Shown here: positions 35,817 to 46,419 of the stretch, one piece after another
How the letters are laid out: each line of letters begins with the position of its first letter
Position numbering within the stretch: position 1 is the first letter of the stretch
NCBI GenBank assembly: GCA_018398805.1
Contig: JAGFBZ010000261.1
Location: forward strand, 1,178,001-1,242,000
Direction: 5' to 3'
DNA from: Hirundichthys speculiger
Taxonomy: Eukaryota > Chordata > Actinopteri > Beloniformes > Exocoetidae
Length of the DNA: 64,000 nt
The notes under the pieces: model-generated
What the model was told of the DNA's origin: nothing
Database searches by the model: none
The model's input: the letters and a program-made list of their open reading frames with translations, nothing else
Made by a program: the position numbers and the translations under genes

Positions 35817-36164
35817 CAGGGGTGCGCAAACTGTGGTACGTTTATGGCGCTATGGCGCGGGATCGTGTACCACTGGTGGTACGCGAGCGCTCTCCGGTGG
35901 TAAACGGGGGAACGTCAGGACTTTCCACATTTTCCTCTTTTTTTTCTATTAAATCGGAAACATACAATGCATTATAAATACATTTTAAATGAAATTCAGG
36001 TAACAATAAATAACTACAATAAAGAATAAACATCTCTCCTGTGAATTTAAAGCTAATTGAGATGGCATATATGGCTATTTTTTTAAATTCGTCATCATGG
36101 TGGTACTCAGAGAGCTGAACAGTTTCTCAGGTGGTACACAGTATTAAAAGTTTGAGAACCACTG
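35817..36164. mobile_element. hAT-type MITE, CAGGGGTGCGCAAACTGTGG family
   Basis: 348 bp with inverted ends CAGGGGTGCGCAAACTGTGG and CAGTGGTTCTCAAACTTTTA. The 8-bp flanks ATGTAAAC (35809-35816) and ATATAAAC (36165-36172) differ at one base. GTACCACTGGTGGTAC near 35868 is a palindrome near the left end. Confidence 0.88.
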
Positions 36165-36172
36165 ATATAAAC

Positions 36173-37570
36173 AAAGTCCCCTCTGTGACTGGTCGGCTAC
36201 TGTAGTGCTTTTGGTATAAATACCATGCTGTAGACGACATCCAGTCCATGCTGTAGACGACAATCAGATCTTCTCGAGCCACAAAGGGCCCGAGTGACCT
36301 GAGTGACTGGCAGTCATCCAGGAACTCACAGAACCAGTTACCTACGTAACTTACGTTGTCTCCAGTATCCTCCCCCACAGATAAAGCAATGCAGCAGCCA
36401 AACACAGAACAGTGAGCAGTGATGTGGCAGTGACCACCACAAGCCCAAACAAGGCATCAAGAAAACAGTAGCGCTACCAGTAGTGCTGTGTGACCCCCAT
36501 ATGGTTGATTCTTCAATTGTGGGACTTTTTCTGTCCCCAGTGTAGATTTTTAAGAAACAAATGTTATTTCAATTTTTAAAAAATAATTTTTGTTAAGGTT
36601 AGGTTATAGTAGCTCAATGATGAAATTTTAATACTTTTTCAGTGTTTTGAAAATTCAGATGTGTAAGAATTTGATCATTTTGGGGTTGTCCACAACCCAG
36701 AGTTGTTGACATCTGCTCTATGATAAAGTAAGAAAAAGTGCTAAATTTATTAAAACATTATTTTACATTTCTTCATAATAGATTAAGAAGACATTTTTCT
36801 TATTTATGTAGTTTAGATTTGTCCAATTTACAATTTATTTTTTGTTTAATATTTCTATCCCTCTTAGATCTGTCATTACCATCACGTTCAATATTTTAGA
36901 GACCAATAATTTTTTTACAAACAGTTTAGTTTGTAAAAACTAACAGTTAGTTGCATGTTAATTCTATGTTCCAGGGGAAATAGATATGAGGCAGAAGTGT
37001 ATTTTTTTATGCCCACATTTGTAAGTAATTTGATGTTTTATACAGCCTGATCTAACAGTATGTTTATTAGGTGTCATTACATCACTATTATTAAAGACAT
37101 TTTGCTTTATTTACATATATCCAATGTACATTGTATCCTATCTAATCAGCTAGCTTAGCATGTCTAAAACCTAGCTAACATTTTCAGTAAAAAGGGAAAA
37201 TTGTCATTACTATCACGGGTCATTACCATTACGCAAGTGGCTGTGATGGTAATGACAATAAGTGATGGTAATGAGAGAGAACATGTTGTTAAAATGTCTT
37301 TTAAATGCATTTACAAATACTTAGAACCTGATTCTTATAGAGAATGTTTAGCACTTACTGGAATGATGAAGAAAAAAACTTTGCTTGTCATATCATTTTG
37401 TATTAAAATCAGTGTTTTGTTTACATTTTTCTGAGACAACTTGGAATAGACCATAACAACATCAAAATAATCATGAAGTACAATCAAAGCTATGCTCAGA
37501 TCTATGGTCCAGACCAATTTATAAACCATCTGAAATCAAACGACTTCAACACCCCCCCCCCCCCCCCCCC

Positions 37571-37603
<33 letters not shown>

Positions 37604-38250
37604 TAATATATATATAAATAAAAAATTGAAGAATCAAACCAAATATGTTTTTTTAGAATGAACTGATCATTTACACATCTGGCTTGTAACTTTAAAAGTC
37701 AAGTCCTACCTGAACTCCTGAACTCCTCCACACGCTCTCGACTCTTATCACATGCGCTGTCCTCAATGTGTCCCCTCCAACAGGAAGAGGTAGAGCTCAT
37801 CCACTGCATCTAACTGGGTTGTCTTTGAATTCAACAGCAAAGCTTCCACATTTAACTTCCTTTGTTGCGTGTTTACCTTTTCTTAATTCCTGTCCCATTG
37901 GAGATATCCCTGTTTCTATCCTTATTCTATTTTATTTTCTGTTTCTGAATATTTGCTTCTGTCCTGTCCCCCACTTGACCTCTCTGAATCTGGTTCTGGT
38001 GGAGGTCATTGTCCATACTCTGGAGGGGACAAAAAAATCGAACAGAAAATTCCATATAATCTGTTGGTTTCCGTATCTATGTTAGCTTCACTTTCTGCAA
38101 TAACTTGAAATGATCTCCATTAGTTTATTTTTACTTGGTTTTGCTCATCTTACGCCGATTGTATATACTTCCCAGTTGTCTGAACACTCTGCCAGATTAT
38201 CATCTTTGTTCACACCAGTCTGTGTCATTCTGTAATAGTTTTGTTCATTT
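36173..38250. other. Gene-poor stretch
   Basis: No coding frame resembling a known protein. Noted: repeated GTCATTACCATCAC words at about 36872 and 37203-37275 in both orientations, and a poly-C/poly-A run at 37551-37598. Confidence 0.5.
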
Positions 38251-38254
38251 GAGC

Positions 38255-38465
38255 TAGTTTTGATGGTTAATGGTTGGTGGTTCAATTCCCAGCCCTACCA
38301 CATCTTGAAGACTCCTTGAGCAAGACACTGAACCTCACACTGCCCCAGACATGTTTAAAGAGTGAGCAGGTTAAAGTGTGAATGAGAAAAACATTTTAAA
38401 GCACTTTGAAAAACCTGGACAAGGTTTTCAAATAAACAAGGTGCTAGATGAGTGCCGTTCAAATG
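38255..38465 (+). mobile_element. tRNA-type SINE
   Basis: GGTTCAATTCCC resembles an RNA polymerase III B box. The body has ACTCCTTGAGCAAGACACTG, AACCTCACACTGCCCCAGAC, a GTGTGAATGAGAAA segment and AAAGCACTTTGAAAA, which match the widespread teleost tRNA-derived SINE head and body in order. The A box is degenerate. No clear target duplication was identified. Confidence 0.7.
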
Positions 38466-39108
38466 AATCAATTAAGCTGAGCTTTCTTTCTTTTTTAATT
38501 CATGTTTAATAAAATTTCATCCATTAAAGGCAGAGCTTACTTTCTTTGGATATTTGTTGACCTCTCTGGGCAGCGTTTCTGAGAAATTCACAAACAGCCA
38601 TCAATTTGATAAGAAATACATTGCAGTGTTTAAATATGTGGTTGCACTATCATGACAACCAGGAAGGACTGAAAGGTTCTTTTCTGATATATGCTTTCCG
38701 CATCTTATCAATTCTGCATCCTGTGAGAACACGAGGAGTGTAGAAATGTCCTAAGAGTCAAATGAAAAAAGCCTCATCTAGATTTTTAGTCTAATATAAA
38801 TGATCTTCTCTTATTTGAAAACAGGTGAAAAGGGTGCTTTGCTTCCTTAGCTTTTCTCCTTGATATATTTTTCAACTGTAAAATGGAAAATTTAGTTTTG
38901 AGAAGATTTTCCAAGGTGTTTTTTTTTCTTTTTCCAGTAATCCACCAAGAGTACCATCTGAATAGGATTTAAGGTTTTCTTCCATTTCCTCAACATGAAC
39001 TTTACCAAAAACACATCTAACTACAAAAATGAACCAACTACTGGATTTTATAGTTGCAGGTACACGATTCTTCCCTCAGTTTCGCCTTATTGACTGAGAA
39101 ATAAATGT

Positions 39109-39159
<51 letters not shown>

Positions 39160-42036
39160 AACAAGAAAACACATTAAACAAGGAAATCTTTAGATATTAA
39201 AAAAAAGTGTCAGATTGTGGTAAAACATTTACAAATGTTATAAAGAATTGTCTTTAACAGCAGAGAAAAAAAGCATCAAGTTTTAGTGGGGAGTTTTTTG
39301 TAACAAGTTTTAATCATTTGATACAGCAAATGAAAAGGACAGTTGTCCAAAGCAGGAGGTTGGTTTTAGGAATGTGTACTGTAGTGTGATAAGAGTCTGA
39401 GGATGGCTTGGACTCACAGCTGACTTGGATATGGAGGAGAGTGTCCTCTGAGAGCATTAAAGATAACTGTAAACCAGTGAATACTATGACACATTTGACC
39501 GGAGAATAAACCAGACAATGGTGAGTTCTGAATGAAGCATTTGTGACTAGTCAAACAGCAATGATAGATGGCGTCCAATTTATGGACAGTTCCTTTGCAT
39601 CCATGTCAGTAGATTGCATCCCGATAATCTAATAAAGGAAGGATGATCTTTTCAACATTTATACGTTTGGCAACAGATGCAAATGAGGAGTGATTTCTGT
39701 ATAGGACAACCAAGTCTTGCTTTGACCTTTGCAACATACTGACATGAGGTGAGGACAGTACATTATCTAACCAACTTTGTTGACTGTAATCTGTTTGATA
39801 ATGATCCGTCTGTTGTCGTGATGTCTATGGTGGATGAGGGAACCCTGGCCTCTCTGACCAAACCATGCACCTTTACTTTTAGTTAGTTGGTTTTTCTTTT
39901 TCTTTTTGTCTTCTTTTTTGGCATTTAAAAACAATTGTAGCTTGATAAAGGTCTGATGAACTCCATAAAAACTATATTTAAGTTACTTAACTTCATCTGA
40001 GACTGAAAAATAATTAAATAAATGAAAAATCATAAAGGAAGTGACAGATGAGAATAAAAAGTCAAACTTTATCTTGTCTAACCATAATTTTAACATATTG
40101 TTTAAATGCTAACTAGTAAGCTAAAAAAAAAAAAAAGGAAAACTGTTTTTTTTTTTTTTTTAAATGAAGGGAACACTTGATTCACACATCAGAAAACACA
40201 AGAGGCCCCATCAATGGTCAGAGGTCTAAATAACCATCACCAGACTGATATGCTTGAGGTTGAATCAACTTGATGTTATACTATGAAGATAAAGTGTATA
40301 TTTATATTTAATGGTATATTTAAAGCCACAAAAGCCAAATATGTTCATTTTAAACACTTTATTTAACTATGATATAAAAATTCTCTGATGCCAATACCGT
40401 CCTGACTTATCTTTTAATTAAAATTTTAAATTAACATCAAATAAAAAATTAAATACTTGAATGTCCAGGCATTAATCTTAAAAGTGCTGCCACAAATATA
40501 CAAACTACAAGAGGCATTTATATTTTGATGCCTGATCACACTGGGGGTCCAAAAATCTTCCATAAAGCTGATTGCCTGCACTTATTTCAGCTCTCATGAA
40601 ATATGATCAGTTTTATGCTACTTGGAGAGAGCAGTTTTGAAATGTACTTCCAACCTGGGAAACTGTATTGTGACTAGATATTTAATAATGGCACAAAAAC
40701 TGACATTTTCAACGACTGATATCAGATGGTCATCTAGGACAATAAATGATAAATTCATGTCCATCACTGCTCTAGATCTCTTTCTTGAGGGAATTTCTCA
40801 TTTCTGAAACATAAGCTCTAGTTTCCTGCTAAAGTACGTCTCACTTTCCCTTTGACTTGACAACCTCTGGGTTTTTCATGTGATCTTTAACTGATTATTA
40901 AGTTTATAATGCATTATGCTGATGCATGAATGGGCATGCTGAGGTTTTCCTGATGGGACATTCCAGCCAAAAACCATATTGGCAATGCTAGACAGCTAGC
41001 TCACAAGCCACTGCTTCTCCATGTTGCAACTCAAAGAAAGAAGTTTTAAGGCAGTATTGTGTTACCTCCTGTTTTGGTTTTCAGAGTACCTAAGAAGAAC
41101 TGGGATTCTGTTTATAACAATTATGTAATATCAGATGCTATAGTCATTAGTAGCCGCAGATCCTGATAGCCTTTCTTTCAGCAAAATCAGCGACTAATTT
41201 CAAACAGTGAAATCAGATCAAGTATAAAATCACTGATCCACCATAATATAAGATATATATTTGAGGCAAAATATACATGTTGAACAATAAAACATGACTT
41301 GAAATGAATAGAGGAAAAACTATCTATTTGAGACATTTAAAATATTAGAAAATGTTTTTTGAATTCACTCTAATATAAAGAAAGGCCATCTCAACGAGGT
41401 TAACTGGAGTGGCTTAAGTTTCAGCTTTCTGGGCATTTGCACTGCAAGCAGCAGGCGCAACTTAAACCAGCTTATATTTTCATTATGCTCCTTCAGGTTC
41501 AAATGTAGGAGTCATGTAATGAATGTGATGAATATGTAATGAATATGAGATAAGGTTCAAAAGAAAAAAAAAACAGATTGAGAGAAAACAGGATCAACTC
41601 TCTGCTACAGAGACCAAAGAACACTTAACCTACGTCTTAATTCTCAAAGTAGAGAGGGGTATCAAAAAATTAAAAAACCTCAACAAAACATTAAATAACT
41701 AGTGTTTTTTTTTTTTTTACACTTGCTTTAAACAGTCACACTGTTAAGTGTCATATACTAAGCAATGGCTAAAGCTCACACATTGAATATCGCACCATAA
41801 TCTGAATAAATGTTTCCTTGTCCAACTTGTTTCATGAATGTATTTTTCTGTCAGTCTTTCAAGAAATGTATCTTCAGATTAAATGCATAAAGATTTCCCG
41901 CCGACTTTCCAAAAGTCATTTTCATTCTCAGGTTGAGGAGACTTTGAAGCCCTTTCAGAGCACCTAAAGAGATTTTTATTTTTCTGTTAGATTCAGTTTA
42001 ATTATCAGTTCCAGGGTCAAAACCCATAAATTCTTG
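38466..42036. other. Gene-poor stretch
   Basis: No supported gene. It contains a (GT)n plus about 37 G run at 39107-39158, several A/T runs, and a short ZNF-linker relic on the minus strand at about 41884-41962. Confidence 0.5.
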
Positions 42037-43229
42037 TTATTCAGTTCCCCCTACAACGTCTCCATTCTCTTCTGTCCAGCTGTGGTGAAGCTGTAAAGAC
42101 TGAGATTTGTCCTCATCTTCAGTCTTCACAGTAACAGAACTGAATGTACACTTGATCTCAGCCTCTTTGTGTTTTTCTTTAATCTGAGGAGGCTCTGGGT
42201 CCTCCTGCTTCACCTCCCTGTGTAGCCCAGCATGAAAAGCCATATACTGGCTCTGATCTTCTCTATATCCAGGTGTGTGCATGAATCCAGATGGGGGTCC
42301 TGGGGAACAAGCAACATGTGGATGTGGCTGGGACAACATTTGCTTCAGCAAGGAAAACCCTTCATGGATGGTGCTGGTTATATTGGAAATATTTTCTGTT
42401 ATTTTATCTAGTCTCTCCGTGTTTCGTCTCTCTGCTTCCTCCAGCAGGTCCACCATCCGCCTCTTTATTTGGAGGTCTTCCAGTACGGCTGGATCTGCAC
42501 GCAATCGCCTCTTTAGCCTGTCACCCCTGTGGCTGCTGAGCTTTGCCTTGGGAGAAAACAAAAATCTTATCACAAAATAAGCAGCTTGTTGCTGTTAATG
42601 CTCCACATATGGCATATACCATAGATCATAAATAAAATAAAGTGTGCATAACAATAAACAGACTTACTTGAAGCATGTCTCTCCTCGTCTTTACTACTTC
42701 TGATGACAGATTCCTGCAAGCGGTCTGTTCGTGGCTTGGTGGATCTAAAGCCACTGAGGACTCCGATGCAGGAGTGGAACAGCGATTGCTGGAGGCCGAT
42801 GAGTCCTCCGCGTCAACCTGAACATCAGCAGTCTCGATACCGGCCTCTATCGCATGTGCCGCAGGTGATCCGCCCCATATCTTCTTGCACAGCTCGTAGT
42901 ACAGCAAGATCACGCGTCCATGGCCTCTGCGCCGTCCAGAGTCCACTGCCTGCTTGTATTTGCCCCGAATGGCTTTCAACTTGGAGGTCAGCTGGCCTTT
43001 GGAAAGAGCCTCCTTGCTGTGCGGGAACTCCTTCCCTCCTGCCGTTTCGTCCGAAGGGTACTGATTTAGGAAATGCCTCGAAAATGTCGGAGTACTTCGA
43101 CTGGCACGATTCCCAGTCAACGTCTTCCCGATATTTAGAGGCTTTATAATCTAGCGTGACGCGAAGTAGCAATTCAACTTCGTCGTCAGTCCAGACAAAT
43201 GTATCTATTCTCTGCCGTGCGTTCGCCAT
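42037..43229 (-). pseudogene. Myb/SANT-like protein fused to ZNF-type acidic tail, one frameshift
   Basis: Exon 1 is 43229-42668 and exon 2 is 42546-42037. Exon 1 opens MANARQRIDTFVWTDDEVEL with a Myb/SANT-like DNA-binding domain (VDWESCQSKYSDIFEAF, then KLKAIRGKYKQAVD, YYELCKKIWGGSPA). One extra base near 43075 shifts the frame between EAF and LNQYPSDET. Exon 1 ends CTTCAA before GTAAGT, phase 0; exon 2 follows CTCCCAAG with AKLSSHRGDRLKRRLRADP and a coiled-coil (LLEEAERRNTERLDKIT). Its C-terminus (VKQEDPEPPQIKEKHKEAE, VKTEDEDKSQS) matches the acidic segment of the ZNF proteins here and stops at GGTE. Without the extra base the product would be about 356 residues. It could be functional if the shift is an assembly error. 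Confidence 0.7.
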
Positions 43230-43280
43230 ACCTTCCTCTTGTTTACATCATTTCTACTGCTGCGAAGAAGAACGGGGTTG

Positions 43281-43291
43281 TGCGCATGCGC
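43281..43291. promoter_or_regulatory. NRF1-type palindrome TGCGCATGCGC
   Basis: A perfect NRF1 consensus 52 bp upstream of the ATG of the Myb/SANT-like gene, in a locally GC-rich stretch. It is a plausible proximal promoter element. Confidence 0.6.
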
Positions 43292-44479
43292 CTCGCGGTT
43301 CCCAAAGCTGCGGATTTCACAAAGTGACACCGCCATCTATTGGCCTGGCAGACACTCCCCGCCAGTTAAACGCGGAGCCTTTTGAAAACATAAATACAAA
43401 TAAAATAAATAATATACAGCTGTCAGTGTGAAACACGGGGAGGAGAGTGGAGCAGAATGCTATTATAAATGACAGGAGTCATTTATACACTATCAGGACA
43501 CAGGAGTTTGTGATTTAGAGCCAATCATAAGCAAAATAGGGTGGGTCTTTAAAAGAATTCCGCTTGGAAACCAAAGTTTTTTTTTCTTTTTTTGGTTGAA
43601 AACAAAACAACTAGGCCAAAACGCTAGCTAAGTTAATGGATGGATGGATGGTTGGATGGATAAATTATTTTTTTTATATATATATTTTTGTTGTTATTGT
43701 CATTATTATTATCATATGTTGTTTTTACATGATATAGTTCAGTGAAAAAGCTGAATAAATGTTATGTTGTTGAAAACTTTTCCGGACATCTGGCCTTCAA
43801 TGGAGAGTAGATATGAGATATGGACCTTTGAAAAATATGTTTGAGAATCCCTGCTATAGATTAACATCCTTAAAAGAAAATGTATACTATTTGAAAACAT
43901 TAAGGTAATACTTATGTGTATTTGGCTTGACGGTGTTTTGGTTTGACACAGACTAGACTGTGTTTCAAAGAAGTAAAATATTAGGGATGTTTTCTAGTCT
44001 TTTTCTAAAAAACACTGTCCTCAGAATCAGGATCAGAAAAAGCATCACCAGCTTTCGACCTCCAAAATGTCATGGCTGTTTCTGGTCTTCCACAGTCCTC
44101 AACTGCTATTTCTGCTTTTTCATCTGTCTTTCTGTTTTCCTCATTTGGGCTGATAAATGCTGTGACCAAGGGGTGTGCAGAGACTTTTGGAGGGGCAGGT
44201 GCTCCAAGTATATAACAGACGTATAGAACAATGCTTTAATATAGGGTGTGTTACCATGGGATGTTGCATTTAGCGACAACATGGGGTGTTGTTGGTTCAG
44301 ACTGCATTTACTGTTGTTGTTCTTGCTGTTTGAGGGCTTATTGATATGAGCCTACAAAGATCAAAACAAATGTTAGGAATATATTAGTGGATTAAAGATT
44401 TTTATGGAACCATGACAATATGTAAAGATTCATCAGAGCCAGTGACTTGAAGAAACTGGACAAACGGTTAAAGAAGACT

Positions 44480-44690
44480 GGTTCTGTTTTAAGGACTGTT
44501 CTGGAGCTCATTGTGCAAAGGAGGATACTCCATAAAATGAAAAAAACACAGAAAACCCCAAACATCCTCTTAACAACACAGTGATTCAACAACTTTGTCT
44601 TCAGTCAGAGGCTCCTTCAGATCCACTGCAACACAGACTGCTACAGGAGATCCTTCCTGCCCACAGTTAGAACCATCTATAATGAATTTT
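44480..44690 (+). mobile_element. LINE 3'-region fragment
   Basis: AACATCCTCTTAACAACACA, GTCAGAGGCTCCTTCAGATC, GCAACACAGACTGCTACAGG and ATCCTTCCTGCCCACAG occur in order, as in the C-terminal coding end of fish L2-like LINEs. Frames are broken. Confidence 0.6.
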
Positions 44691-45775
44691 TGAAGACTTG
44701 AATAACTACAACTGCAGAAACAACTAATTTCCTTTCTGAGATTAATACAGTATTCTTCAGTTAAAAATGAATTTCAATTATTGCTCGCAAAAGCGATAGA
44801 CGTCACATCATTAAGGTCTTAAATAAAGTCCATTTATGAGAACGCGGCATTGAATGAGTTTTACTGTACACATTCGGGATTGTGTTGTTTTGTGTTTGTT
44901 CTTCAGTCAAATTATGAAGCAGCTGCTGTAATTCCAGTTTAGCACCAGATGTCACCGTTCCTCCTCCTGGCGAAGCCCCAAAGCTTTGAATCATTTCTGG
45001 TACAAAATGAAAGAAAGCCTCAATGTTTCATAAGGCTTCCTTCACCCATCACTCCCTGGTCCTGATCAAGCTGATCAACTGTCCTGTTGCTCATCTACAC
45101 GGCCTTGCCTTCCTCCATCCTTCTGACGTCTGGTGGAGCTGGGTGCTGTTTTTAAATCTTGTCACTTCAGTCCTCTTAGCAGTTGGTTCTCATTCTGAGC
45201 AGTTTGCCAATTTGTTAAAACTTTGTATTGTGCTTTTTGAAGACATTCTGTATGTGCGAAACTTTGTCAGTGACATCTGTAATTGCGTTGTTTCCAAGGA
45301 CTTGTTTATTCAATTGTTTTGGTTGTCATTTTTGTTACTTTATTTTCCATGTGTTGTATTAATGTCTACTTTAGAAGAAGACAGAGCTACTAATGAAGAG
45401 AGAAAACAATTAGTCAATATAACAGTTCACAATCATGCAGATTTGAGACGGTGAAAAAAAGTCTTATGCATTACTATTGTACTCAGTATCTCAACATACT
45501 TTTATTGAAGTAAGCTACAATGGGATTCATTTATATCAAGTGCATATTTTTATTACCAATAAATATGTGGACTATTTTCTTGTGTAACTGAATAAAAAAA
45601 AAATACAGAAAATATAATCAAGAAATCCCTTTCTATAAAAAGTGGCATTTTCAGAAACCTCTTTTGGGCCAAACACTAGTACAAAATCAAATATGAAGAA
45701 TAGATACCAATATCAAATTAGTTAAAGGAGAAATCCTCACATCTTAAGAAGCAATTCTGAGGTAATTTTAGCTCT

Positions 45776-45930
45776 ATATTGCCAAATGTATTTGCTCACT
45801 CATCCAAATGATCAGAATCAGGTGTTCTAATCACTTCCATGTCCACAGGATTTATGAAATTAAGCACCTAGGCATGCAGACTGTTATTACAAACATTTGT
45901 GAAAGAATGGGTCGCTCTCAGGAGCTCAAA
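45776..45930 (+). mobile_element. Tc1-like fragment, CACTATATTGCC family
   Basis: TATATTGCCAAATGTATTTG, then AATCAGGTGTTCTAATCACT and GAATGGGTCGCTCTCAGGAG. It is the third and shortest copy of the family, lacking everything past the transposase start. Confidence 0.75.
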
Positions 45931-46419
45931 CCAGAAATGCATTACTTGCAGTGACTGATCATAAAAGTGAGATTGAAGAGTGTTATAATCACTAAGAAAA
46001 ATGACTTGTACTAACTAAATTTCTTTTAATTTCAGAACAAATAAACATAAAGTTTATCTTGTCTGCAAAAGAAAGTTGGAAACATTTAATACCTTCCTAT
46101 AAGTAATGTTTGATTTGACTTTAGGAGTATCATTGTGTAAAATGTTTCTCAGGTGTAACTTCACGCTCAAACTATGATGAACCAGCACATTAGCAAAGAC
46201 TGGATCCACATATTCAGAACTTTGAATTGCTATTGTCAAAACACAAGAAAATGTCTAATAACGTTTATCAGGTTACTTCTTTCTGTAAAGATAATTGAGG
46301 AAAAAAAAAATTTTTTTTTTTACATTATTAATCATTGGCTCAAAACAGATCAATTGAATGCAACCTTGTTAAAGGAAGCGCAGATTATGGTTTTTGAGAC
46401 ATTTAAGATAGTACTTGAC

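Noticed and set aside
35633..35977. 114-residue valine-rich frame
   Set aside because: GT-rich sequence, then a hAT MITE; no family features.
37551..37600. Poly-C/poly-A run as a possible structural element
   Set aside because: Simple low-complexity sequence similar to 61942-62022; likely slippage or assembly noise.
45023..45454. 143-residue hydrophobic open frame
   Set aside because: No family resemblance, no ATG in good context, repeat-derived surroundings and no splice partners; probably chance.
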